Source: Bacteroidota bacterium (lineage in GTDB: Bacteria; Bacteroidota; Bacteroidia; Chitinophagales; Saprospiraceae). From it: a DNA stretch of 64,000 nucleotides. The DNA is taken from the NCBI GenBank assembly GCA_016124585.1, contig WGNL01000001.1, positions 202,807 to 266,806 of the forward strand. The letters run 5' to 3'. Below, in pieces: positions 46,912 through 54,294 of this stretch; within the stretch, counting starts at the first letter, position 1; every line of letters starts with the position of its first letter. Under the pieces are notes generated by a model. The model had not been told where the DNA came from, ran no database searches, and saw only the letters and a program-made list of their open reading frames with translations. The position numbers and the translations under genes are program-made.

Positions 46912-49518
46912 CTATTTTTTAACAACAAGTTTTTTCACCGCAAAATTTTCCCCAATTTTCAAACGACAATAATAAATCCCGCTAGAAAGCTCATCCAGCG
47001 GGAGCCCAACGGTATGCTTACCAGGCAGTTGTGTTTCCCATAAAATGGTTTTGAATAGGCGACCCGTATTGTCCAACAATTCGACTAGAACCAACCCCTT
47101 ATCAGGCAAATTATATCGAACGGATGATCTGTTGGAGGCTGGATTTGGGAAAAGTTCAAAATCGATTTTAGTACCCAAAGCCTCTTTACTGGCGCTGATG
47201 TAGGGCATTTCCAGTAAGTCCCGTTGAAAGGCACCGCTGCCATGTGTGGCTGCCCGAAGCTTGCGGTTGGCCGGTGAAATTTTCAAATCAAAAACCATCA
47301 CTGCCTCAGGCAAACCCTCCAGATAGCTTTGCCAAGTAGCACCAAAATCCACGGAGGAAAACACGCTGAGGTCATTGCCAACATAGATATTGTTTGGGTA
47401 GAGAGGGTCAACAGCAATGGCATTGATGGGCAAATCAGGCAGTCCATTGGAAATGTCCTCCCAAGTAGCTCCGAAGTCTTTTGTCCGAAACAAATGCCCA
47501 GACCCGTATCCTCCCAAGGCGGCAAATGCTGTTGCATCGTCTGTAGGGTCAACTTCAAGGTCGAGCACGAAGCGGTTGGGAAGCCCGGCACTGATGTTTT
47601 GCCAAGTATCACCACCGTCTTGTGAAACAAAAACATGCCCCGGGTTCCCGTTGTAGGGAGCTGAAGCTACATAAACAATATCCGGATTTAAATAGGATAT
47701 GGCCATACTGATCAATGGATTACCATCGAGCGGCAGGCCATTATTGGTGGTTGTCCAGTTGTCACCACCATTCGTTGATTTGGCAACTATGGCGGAGCCA
47801 GCATATATGATTTGCCCATTGGAAGGTGCCAAGGCAAACGGAGCAACAAAGGCGATCGGCTCTAGCTTGGGTTGGCCAAGGTAGCCATAGCTATTGCCGC
47901 CATCCTCCGATTTCAGCATGTTCAAAGTCTGCCATGAGAGGTAACTGTACTGGTCATTTTGCTGGTTGATGGCGCTCCAACTGCCGTCGCCACCAAATTT
48001 ACGTATCCAGGTAACTGAGCTGTTCGTCACTGGGTCAATTTCCGGTTTGAGACGGATGGTGCCGTTGTCCTGCAAGCCGCCCATGCAAAAGAACTCATCT
48101 GTGGCTGAGTTGCTGAAGCCGTTGTAAAACTGGGCTGTTTGCATCCTCCCGCTGGCACTCTGGAAAGTCTCGCCGCCATCAGTGGAGCGGTGTATGCCAC
48201 CATCATCCGCCACATAAAACACATTGGTTAAACTTGGGTGCCAGATGGCGTCATGGATGTCGGAATGCACGAACTCTGGCCCACCATCTGGCCCACCAAT
48301 TGGAGCGTCAGTGTAGCCAATGCCTCCATTCGTACTTTGACTTTTCTTTACAATGGTTTGGCCCCCATCGCTGGAGCGCCAAACATCAATGCCCACCACC
48401 ACCAATTCATCAGGATTGGTAGGGCTAACGGCCACATCATGCGAGTACCAACCTTGGTGTTGGGAGTAATCCACTTGGGTTTGAATGTTCCAGGTTAATC
48501 CAAAATCGTTGGAGCGGCAAAGCCAACTGGCGCCTTCTGCAGAACTTAGACCATTACCGATACTAGCATAAATAACTTCAGCGGCATTGGGTGCTCGGTC
48601 CAGCATGATTTTACCGTTGAAAATAGGTGGTAGTCCGGCAGTGATTTTGGTCCAATTGTCCCCACCATCTGTACTGCGGTAAATGCCATAGCCGGGGGAA
48701 CTTTGGTCGCCGCAAGCCACTACTACGAGATTTGGATTGCTGGGGTGAATAAGCAAGTCAGTGGCAAGCACTACGTTGTGAACCAGCGACCAAGTATCGC
48801 CGTCATCTGAACTTTTGTAAACTCCATCAGAAGTGGCAGCAAATATGATGGCTGGGTTGGAAGGAGCTACCTCCACATCCCAAACACCCTTATTTTGGTC
48901 TTGTGTGAAATCAAGGCTTTTCGTCCAAGTTGCACCGCTGTCTTTGCTCCGCAAAATACCAATGCCGTAGCTGCCACGTGTATTGCGGTAAGCACCACCC
49001 GTACCTGCTGCTTGGTGATTATAAACTTCGCCAGTGCCAATGAAAATGGTTGTGGAATCATTCGAAGGAAAAGCAATGGCTGCGACTGCCTGTACTGGAA
49101 ATCCAGTCGGAACCAGCTGCCAAGCCATCGTGCCCATGCCACCCGTGTAGCTGCGCCAAAGGCCCCCGCTTGCCGAACCTGCGTACATAGTGTTCGGGTT
49201 TTGTGGATTGAAAGCGATTTTGAGGGTACGACCTGCACGGTTGTGGGGCCCGAGGGTCTGCCAAGGGGCAGTGTTGCGGTATTCGGATTCAGCAGCAGGC
49301 ATTAGTGCTAAATGCCGCCATGCCTGAAAGTATGCACCTCCCGGCATTTTGTCAAATGGGTAAATTCGTGCCTCGCCAAAGAAGTTCAGCGCTTCATAAG
49401 CACCGGAGTAGCCATCTTCGCTGATGTCCCATGTTTTTGATTCAAAATGTTTACAGCCAAAAAGGAATAAACCGAAGACGCCTATCACCAAAACGTGGCG
49501 GGAGTACCTGTTTTTCAT
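46912..49518 (-). CDS. BNR/sortilin-type beta-propeller protein with T9SS sorting domain
   Basis: This 868-aa protein has many Asp-box motifs of the S.DGG.TW type (for example SSDDGDTWSLV, STDGGDNWTKI, SQDGGDTWQNIS), which build one or two large propellers like Vps10/sortilin or BNR hydrolases. The C-terminal T9SS type A domain begins FELFPNPASNRSS and ends KLVVKK. The N-terminus MKNRYSRHVLVIGVFGLFLFGCKH looks like a lipoprotein signal with Cys after LFG. No sialidase catalytic set is evident, so an enzymatic role is not claimed. The start at 49518 is chosen for the signal peptide. Confidence 0.85.
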   Translation of the reverse strand: MKNRYSRHVLVIGVFGLFLFGCKHFESKTWDISEDGYSGAYEALNFFGEARIYPFDKMPGGAYFQAWRHLALMPAAESEYRNTAPWQTLGPHNRAGRTLKIAFNPQNPNTMYAGSASGGLWRSYTGGMGTMAWQLVPTGFPVQAVAAIAFPSNDSTTIFIGTGEVYNHQAAGTGGAYRNTRGSYGIGILRSKDSGATWTKSLDFTQDQNKGVWDVEVAPSNPAIIFAATSDGVYKSSDDGDTWSLVHNVVLATDLLIHPSNPNLVVVACGDQSSPGYGIYRSTDGGDNWTKITAGLPPIFNGKIMLDRAPNAAEVIYASIGNGLSSAEGASWLCRSNDFGLTWNIQTQVDYSQHQGWYSHDVAVSPTNPDELVVVGIDVWRSSDGGQTIVKKSQSTNGGIGYTDAPIGGPDGGPEFVHSDIHDAIWHPSLTNVFYVADDGGIHRSTDGGETFQSASGRMQTAQFYNGFSNSATDEFFCMGGLQDNGTIRLKPEIDPVTNSSVTWIRKFGGDGSWSAINQQNDQYSYLSWQTLNMLKSEDGGNSYGYLGQPKLEPIAFVAPFALAPSNGQIIYAGSAIVAKSTNGGDNWTTTNNGLPLDGNPLISMAISYLNPDIVYVASAPYNGNPGHVFVSQDGGDTWQNISAGLPNRFVLDLEVDPTDDATAFAALGGYGSGHLFRTKDFGATWEDISNGLPDLPINAIAVDPLYPNNIYVGNDLSVFSSVDFGATWQSYLEGLPEAVMVFDLKISPANRKLRAATHGSGAFQRDLLEMPYISASKEALGTKIDFELFPNPASNRSSVRYNLPDKGLVLVELLDNTGRLFKTILWETQLPGKHTVGLPLDELSSGIYYCRLKIGENFAVKKLVVKK

Positions 49519-49860
49519 AGTATTCGGGAATTCTGTTGCGTTTGTTCGTGGGCAAATGTACACTCAAAACCTTTATCCTAGTTGGCGTTTTGAGGTAAAT
49601 GAACGTCATTTTTGGATTTAGAAAGTTCGAATTCATTAAAAATCGGCTTTGCTAGGAATGCCTATATCAACATTCTTCAGTTCATAGAATTTACTTTCAT
49701 CCTTTCAATTTTAACTCATTGTTATGCCCTTGCAAAAAAAATAGCAATAAAATAGGAGGGAACATAGATTCGCCTAAATTCGCCTCAGCTTTGCCAGTTT
49801 AACCACTGATTTTACGGAGCAAAGACCAACTAAAACCTGTACCTTTTAATTATAACAGCT
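49519..49860. other. Divergent intergenic region
   Basis: This AT-rich region lies between the BNR gene (minus) and nhaD (plus). I see no gene and no clear TAnnTTTG element; promoters for both directions must lie here. Confidence 0.5.
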
Positions 49861-51210
49861 ATGATTGCCCTTATCGTAATTCTATTCGTACTCGGCTACA
49901 CCGCCATCGTGCTGGAACATCCCTTGAAACTGGACAAAACTGTTCCAGCTATCCTGACTGGGGCGCTGCTTTGGGCCATTATCTCCCTGAGTGGCTTGGG
50001 TGTGGTGAATGCTGAACACCAGGCGGGCGAATTGGAAGGTACACTGGTACACCACTTGGGCAAAATTGCAGAAATCCTCTTTTTCCTCATCGGGGCAATG
50101 GTCATCGTGGAGTTGGTGGACCTTCACCGTGGCTTCTCTGTCATCACCAACCGGATACACACCACGAGCAAAACCAAATTGCTCTGGTTGATTTCCATTA
50201 TTTCGTTTTTCCTATCGGCAGTACTCGACAACCTGACTACTACCATTGTCATGATTTCGTTGCTGCGCAAATTGGTGCCAGACCGTAAGGAGCGAATCTG
50301 GTTTGTGAGTTTTGTAGTTATTGCAGCCAATGCAGGTGGTGCTTGGTCGCCCATTGGTGATGTGACGACCACAATGCTCTGGATTGGTAAAAAAGTCACC
50401 TCTGCTGGCTTGATTGAAGATGTATTTTTCCCCTCCATCCTTTGTTTAGCAGTTCCTTTGCTCATTGCAACGACGATGAAGCATTTCAAAGGAAACGTGA
50501 CCTTAGGGGCAGGTGACGTGGCGGCTAGTGAAGAGCGACAACAATTGCTGAGTAGCCGCACCATGCTGATACTTGGTGTAGGTGGTTTGATTTTCGTGCC
50601 TATTTTTAAGCAAATTACTCACCTGCCACCATACATGGGCATGATGATATCGTTGAGCATAGTTTGGCTGGTGTCTGAATACATACACCCGGGCGACCAG
50701 TTTTACGAAGAAAGAAAACACCTGTACACCGCCCGCCACGCCCTGAGCAAAATCGAGATGTCGAGCATCTTATTTTTCCTTGGCATTTTGTTGGCGGTAG
50801 CAGCCCTGGAGTCGGTGGTTGCTGGAACACACCCTGATGGCCATCCGGTCGGTTTCTTGATGTCAATGGCAGAGCTTTTAAACCGTGCCGTTCCTAATAC
50901 CGAAGTGGTGGTGATTATACTTGGGGTGCTGTCTGCCATTGTTGACAACGTACCTTTGGTGGCAGCAGTTATGGGTATGTACCCCATGGATTTGTTTCCT
51001 ATTGACGATAAAATTTGGCAACTCATCGCCTTCACAGCAGGAACAGGCGGTAGTATGCTCATCATTGGTTCGGCGGCAGGTGTGGCGGCCATGGGCATGG
51101 AGCGGATAGACTTTATTTGGTACCTGAAAAATATTGCATGGCTGGCCTTGATTGGTTTTTTGGTGGGTTCTGGTGCTTTTGTGCTAATCTACCCGTTGGT
51201 GCATGGATAG
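49861..51210 (+). CDS. nhaD: NhaD-type Na+/H+ antiporter
   Basis: This 449-aa membrane protein has about twelve helices. It contains the family stretches SAVLDNLTTTIVMISLLRKL and AANAGGAWSPIGDVTTTMLW, and a later mirror SAIVDNVPLVAAVMGM. The Asp-Asn pairs and GD in these helices are the ion-binding features of the IT superfamily. It exports Na+ (or Li+) in exchange for protons, in line with a marine or brackish habitat. A small lipoprotein gene follows after 15 bp. Confidence 0.93.
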   Translation: MIALIVILFVLGYTAIVLEHPLKLDKTVPAILTGALLWAIISLSGLGVVNAEHQAGELEGTLVHHLGKIAEILFFLIGAMVIVELVDLHRGFSVITNRIHTTSKTKLLWLISIISFFLSAVLDNLTTTIVMISLLRKLVPDRKERIWFVSFVVIAANAGGAWSPIGDVTTTMLWIGKKVTSAGLIEDVFFPSILCLAVPLLIATTMKHFKGNVTLGAGDVAASEERQQLLSSRTMLILGVGGLIFVPIFKQITHLPPYMGMMISLSIVWLVSEYIHPGDQFYEERKHLYTARHALSKIEMSSILFFLGILLAVAALESVVAGTHPDGHPVGFLMSMAELLNRAVPNTEVVVIILGVLSAIVDNVPLVAAVMGMYPMDLFPIDDKIWQLIAFTAGTGGSMLIIGSAAGVAAMGMERIDFIWYLKNIAWLALIGFLVGSGAFVLIYPLVHG

Positions 51211-51225
51211 TGAAAAAAAGATGAA

Positions 51226-51594
51226 ATGAAAAGATTGAGTTTGATTTTATTGCTAGGAATGCTGGCAAGCTGCGGAAATGTGCAAGAACAAAAACTGGTC
51301 GGCAAATGGCAAGCAACCTCGCTGATGGAGGATGGGATGCCGATACCTGTTCCGCCCTCCGAAGTCGGTTTTGAGTTTTTTAAAAATGGTTACTATCATT
51401 TCAGAAGCACCTTGAATTACAAAGAAGCAGGTACTTTCTCTGTCAGCAACGGGTTGCTTTACACCTTGGATACCCTTAACGAGGCATCCACCGAAAAATC
51501 GGTACAGATTCTTGACCTCACCAAGGATTCTTTGTTCCTAAAAATGAACAACGAGGGAAAAGAAAGAATCGTGAAATTGGGCAGAATGAACTAG
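51226..51594 (+). CDS. Small lipocalin-like lipoprotein
   Basis: This 122-aa protein has a lipoprotein signal (MKRLSLILLLGMLASCGN) with lipobox LASC and Cys16 as the lipidation site. The rest is a short beta-barrel-like domain with LVGKWQATSLMEDG, common in Bacteroidota lipocalin-like proteins. The ligand is unknown. It is probably co-transcribed with nhaD. Its stop codon overlaps the stop of the converging gene. Confidence 0.72.
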   Translation: MKRLSLILLLGMLASCGNVQEQKLVGKWQATSLMEDGMPIPVPPSEVGFEFFKNGYYHFRSTLNYKEAGTFSVSNGLLYTLDTLNEASTEKSVQILDLTKDSLFLKMNNEGKERIVKLGRMN

Positions 51595-52751
51595 ACCACT
51601 TCCAGCGCCTGCGCTAAATCTTCCATCAACCAGTCTGGGTCTTCCAAACCGATGTACAGCCGCACCAGGGTGAAGGGGTAGGGTGGATTCTCCCGTCCTT
51701 CGATGCCGTAAAATGCTGCCATCGGCACCAGTAACGACTCATGTCCTCCCCAAGAAACTGCGAAGGTAAACCTTTCCAATCGGTTGAAAAATGCCTCCAC
51801 CTTTTCCATCGAATCCGTTTTCAGGAAAATGGTAATAAGGCCACCGCAGCCTGTCATCTGCTTTTGCGCCAGCTCAAACTGAGGAAAAGAGGGCAAAAAT
51901 GGGAACAGCACCTGTTCCACTTTAGGGTGGGATTCAAGCCATTGGGCAATCTTCCTGGCGCTTTCAAAACTGCGCTTCACCCTCAGCTCCAAGGTGCGTA
52001 AGCCCCTGATTATTAGCCAAGCATCATGTGGGCCGATGATATTACCGAGGGTCATTATTTCTGTCTGGAAAATTTTCCGAATCATTTCATGGCTGGCGCA
52101 AATCACGCCGCAAACCACATCGCTGTGACCGTTAAGGTACTTGGTTCCCGTGTGCATCACGATGTCAATGCCATGCTCGATAGGTCGCTGGTAAAGCGGG
52201 GTGCAGTTGCTGTTGTCAATCATCGTCACGATGCCGTGCTGCTTCGCCAATTTGGCACAAGCTGCCAAATCCTGTAGCTCGAAAGTCATCGTGTTTGGGC
52301 TTTCGAGGTAGAGGAAAGTGGTGTTCGGCTGAATTGCCGCTTCGATGTTTGCGATTTCCGTTCCATCCACGAAGGTATGGCTGACGCCAAAGCGTGGGAG
52401 GAAATTCATCAGCAAGTTCTTCGTCCAGGAGTAGGGGTTTTTGACACAAATGACGTGGTCGCCTGCCTTCACATTCGCCAACATGGCCATCGCCGTGGCA
52501 CCCGCCCCGCTTGCGACTACGAGTGCATCCTCTGCCCCTTCGAGCGCTGCCAGTTTTTTACGAAGAATCTCCACCGTCGGGTTGTTGCCACGGGTGTAGA
52601 TGTGGTTGGCGAGTTCGTCGGTCACATCCTTTCGGAATTCCTCCAAACTGCTGAAAGCAAAATTGCTGCTCTGAATGATGGGCGGCGATACGGCGTTGAA
52701 GTAGTTTTCACGGTCTTCGCCGAGGTGGGTGAGGATTTCGGATAGATGCAC
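51591..52751 (-). CDS. Trans-sulfuration PLP enzyme (cystathionine gamma-synthase/lyase family)
   Basis: This 386-aa enzyme has YTRGNNPTVEILRKKLAALE, SGAGATAMAM and the PLP lysine in HTGTKYLNGHSDVVCG. The family includes cystathionine gamma-synthase, beta- or gamma-lyases and methionine gamma-lyase; the exact reaction cannot be settled here. I chose a GTG start at 52751 (VHLSEILTHLGED), preceded by AGAAAG. It gives the usual family length and avoids overlap with ribBA; the longer ATG frame would add 35 residues unlike the family. Confidence 0.87.
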   Translation of the reverse strand: MHLSEILTHLGEDRENYFNAVSPPIIQSSNFAFSSLEEFRKDVTDELANHIYTRGNNPTVEILRKKLAALEGAEDALVVASGAGATAMAMLANVKAGDHVICVKNPYSWTKNLLMNFLPRFGVSHTFVDGTEIANIEAAIQPNTTFLYLESPNTMTFELQDLAACAKLAKQHGIVTMIDNSNCTPLYQRPIEHGIDIVMHTGTKYLNGHSDVVCGVICASHEMIRKIFQTEIMTLGNIIGPHDAWLIIRGLRTLELRVKRSFESARKIAQWLESHPKVEQVLFPFLPSFPQFELAQKQMTGCGGLITIFLKTDSMEKVEAFFNRLERFTFAVSWGGHESLLVPMAAFYGIEGRENPPYPFTLVRLYIGLEDPDWLMEDLAQALEVV

Positions 52752-52758
52752 CTTTCTT

Positions 52759-52786
52759 AATGGTAAATGATAAATGGTGAATGATA
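52759..52786. repeat. Two-copy 14-bp tandem repeat
   Basis: AATGGTAAATGATA is followed directly by AATGGTGAATGATA. It fills part of the gap between ribBA and the PLP enzyme gene. Confidence 0.7.
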
Positions 52787-52809
52787 AATTGGGTTGGAAA
52801 GGAAATCTC

Positions 52810-53994
52810 TTATTTGCCCCAACCAACCACTTCCACGATTTCCAAACCAAAGCCAATCATGCCGATGCGGCGGGTTGGGTTGTTGGTCAATAGTTTGATT
52901 TTGGAAATGCCGAGGTCACGCAGGATCTGTGCACCGATGCCATAATCCCGCTGCTCCACTTCTTGGTTGCGACGGCCCCGATAAGGTTTGGGCGATTTAT
53001 CGGTATTGTTCGACATCTGTTGCAAACAGGCCATCAGAGGCAGGTCTTTTTCACCATGCCGCATGATGACGAGGGCGCCTTTGCCTTCCTTCGCAATGGC
53101 TTCCAAGGATTTGTCCATCCGAAAACCGGAATCGTCCAGTAGGACGCTGAGCAGGTCGTTGCCCTCCATGCTGGAATGAACCCGCACGGTCACTGGTTCA
53201 TCCGGCTGCCAGATTCCTTGGAAAATGGCGAGGTGCGTATCGTTCCCGCTGGAGTAGGCGATGAGTTGGAACTCCCCGAAGCGGTTTTTGAACGGCATCG
53301 AAAACTCCCGTTTGATTAGGCTTTCGGTCGCCATGCGGTATGCCACCAAATCCTTGATGCTGATGATTTTCAGGTTGAAACGCTCCGCAATCTTGACCAA
53401 TTCCGGCAAGCGGGCCATGGTGCCGTCTTCGTTCAGGATTTCTACCAATACCCCGACTGGCCGATAGCCAGCCATGCGGGCGAGGTCAATGCTGGCTTCG
53501 GTGTGGCCAGTGCGGCGGAGTACGCCGCCCGATTTTGCACGAAGGGGGAAAATATGCCCCGGCCGTGCGAAGTCTTCTGGGCGAGTGGCGGGATTCACGA
53601 GTGCCCGGATGCCCGTGGCCCGGTCGTAGGCGCTGATGCCCGTGGTGCAACCCTGCCCGATGAGGTCAATGCTGACCGTGAAAGCAGTTTCGTGCAGCGC
53701 CGTATTCTCCGGCACCATCATTTTCAGGCCCAGCTCCTCGGCACGGCTTTCCTCGATGGGGGTGCAAATCAAGCCCCGGCCATGCGTGGCCATGAAATTG
53801 ATGATTTCCGGAGTTACGCACTCGGCGGCACAGATGAAATCGCCCTCGTTCTCCCGGTCTTCGTCATCCACCACGATGATGACCTTGCCGTTGCGGATGT
53901 CCTCGACGGCTTCGGCGATGGTGTTGAGCTTGAATTTCGATGGGTCGTTGGTCATGGTGGGTGTCATGGTTGGTTCTACTTCAGTTAGGAACAT
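52810..53994 (-). CDS. ribB: RibBA-like protein: DHBP synthase with a degenerate GTP cyclohydrolase II domain
   Basis: The N-terminal half (about residues 15-215) is a complete 3,4-dihydroxy-2-butanone-4-phosphate synthase: [54 protein letters not shown]. It makes the four-carbon unit of riboflavin. The C-terminal half resembles GTP cyclohydrolase II ([29 protein letters not shown]) but lacks the zinc motif C-x10-C-x-C: the segment reads [23 protein letters not shown] is also missing. The RibA activity is therefore probably lost, and a separate RibA must exist elsewhere. No FMN riboswitch is seen upstream. The start could also be the Met at residue 10 or 14. Confidence 0.9.
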   Translation of the reverse strand: MFLTEVEPTMTPTMTNDPSKFKLNTIAEAVEDIRNGKVIIVVDDEDRENEGDFICAAECVTPEIINFMATHGRGLICTPIEESRAEELGLKMMVPENTALHETAFTVSIDLIGQGCTTGISAYDRATGIRALVNPATRPEDFARPGHIFPLRAKSGGVLRRTGHTEASIDLARMAGYRPVGVLVEILNEDGTMARLPELVKIAERFNLKIISIKDLVAYRMATESLIKREFSMPFKNRFGEFQLIAYSSGNDTHLAIFQGIWQPDEPVTVRVHSSMEGNDLLSVLLDDSGFRMDKSLEAIAKEGKGALVIMRHGEKDLPLMACLQQMSNNTDKSPKPYRGRRNQEVEQRDYGIGAQILRDLGISKIKLLTNNPTRRIGMIGFGLEIVEVVGWGK

Positions 53995-54060
53995 TCAGAA
54001 CGAATTTAATTAGCCAACAGAACAAAGTGTAAGTCGTTAGGTTCGGTTGGTCGTTTCAAT

Positions 54061-54102
54061 TAAAAAGCAAAGGTCACTTTCTTTGAGTTAAAGTGACCTT
54101 TG
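54061..54102 (-). terminator. Terminator at the end of the accessory region
   Basis: CAAAGGTCACTTT pairs exactly with AAAGTGACCTTTG around a 9-nt loop. On the minus strand CTTTTTA follows. It lies beyond the 988-aa gene and palindrome A and would insulate ribBA from transcription of the accessory genes. Confidence 0.8.
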
Positions 54103-54203
54103 AATGGAGGGATTTTTTTTGAGATATTGCTTTTTTGTGGAGGGTGGTTTTTGGTTAGTGCTGAGCGGGGTGGGTTTTTTTTTACAAATGGTTCATTTTT
54201 AGG

Positions 54204-54283
54204 AACTGGTTGGCTTGCTGCCTGTGCCGCCGTGCGCTTGCTTGAGCGTTAGCATTGGGCGGCATGAACAGCAAGCCGTGGTT
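54204..54283 (-). other. attC-like imperfect palindrome A
   Basis: On the minus strand it runs from AAC to GTT just after the 988-aa gene. The outer stem is GGCTTGCTG/CAGCAAGCC (54212-54220, 54269-54277) and the inner stem is TGCCGCC/GGCGGCA (54225-54231, 54258-54264), with 4-nt unpaired spacers between them. Size and plan fit integron attC sites. Confidence 0.6.
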
Positions 54284-54290
54284 GGCGGTA
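54281..54290. repeat. 10-bp inverted repeat, left copy, flanking the 988-aa gene
   Basis: GTTGGCGGTA here is matched by TACCGCCAAC at 57321-57330, on the other side of the gene. In an integron cassette the two ends join in the circular form to make the attC R''/R' pair. Confidence 0.75.
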
Positions 54291-54294
54291 GTTT

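Larger units (their letters stand above)
53995..54294. other. Boundary between core genes and the accessory region
   Basis: It holds the 5' region of ribBA, a strong minus-strand terminator (54061-54102), and cassette-associated palindrome A (54204-54283). No gene is visible. Confidence 0.6.

Noticed and set aside
46912..49518. Sialidase activity of the BNR protein
   Set aside because: Asp boxes alone do not show catalysis; the Arg triad and FRIP motif of sialidases were not found.
53995..54294. FMN riboswitch upstream of ribBA
   Set aside because: None of the conserved RFN-element boxes is visible; the hairpin there is a terminator facing the other genes.
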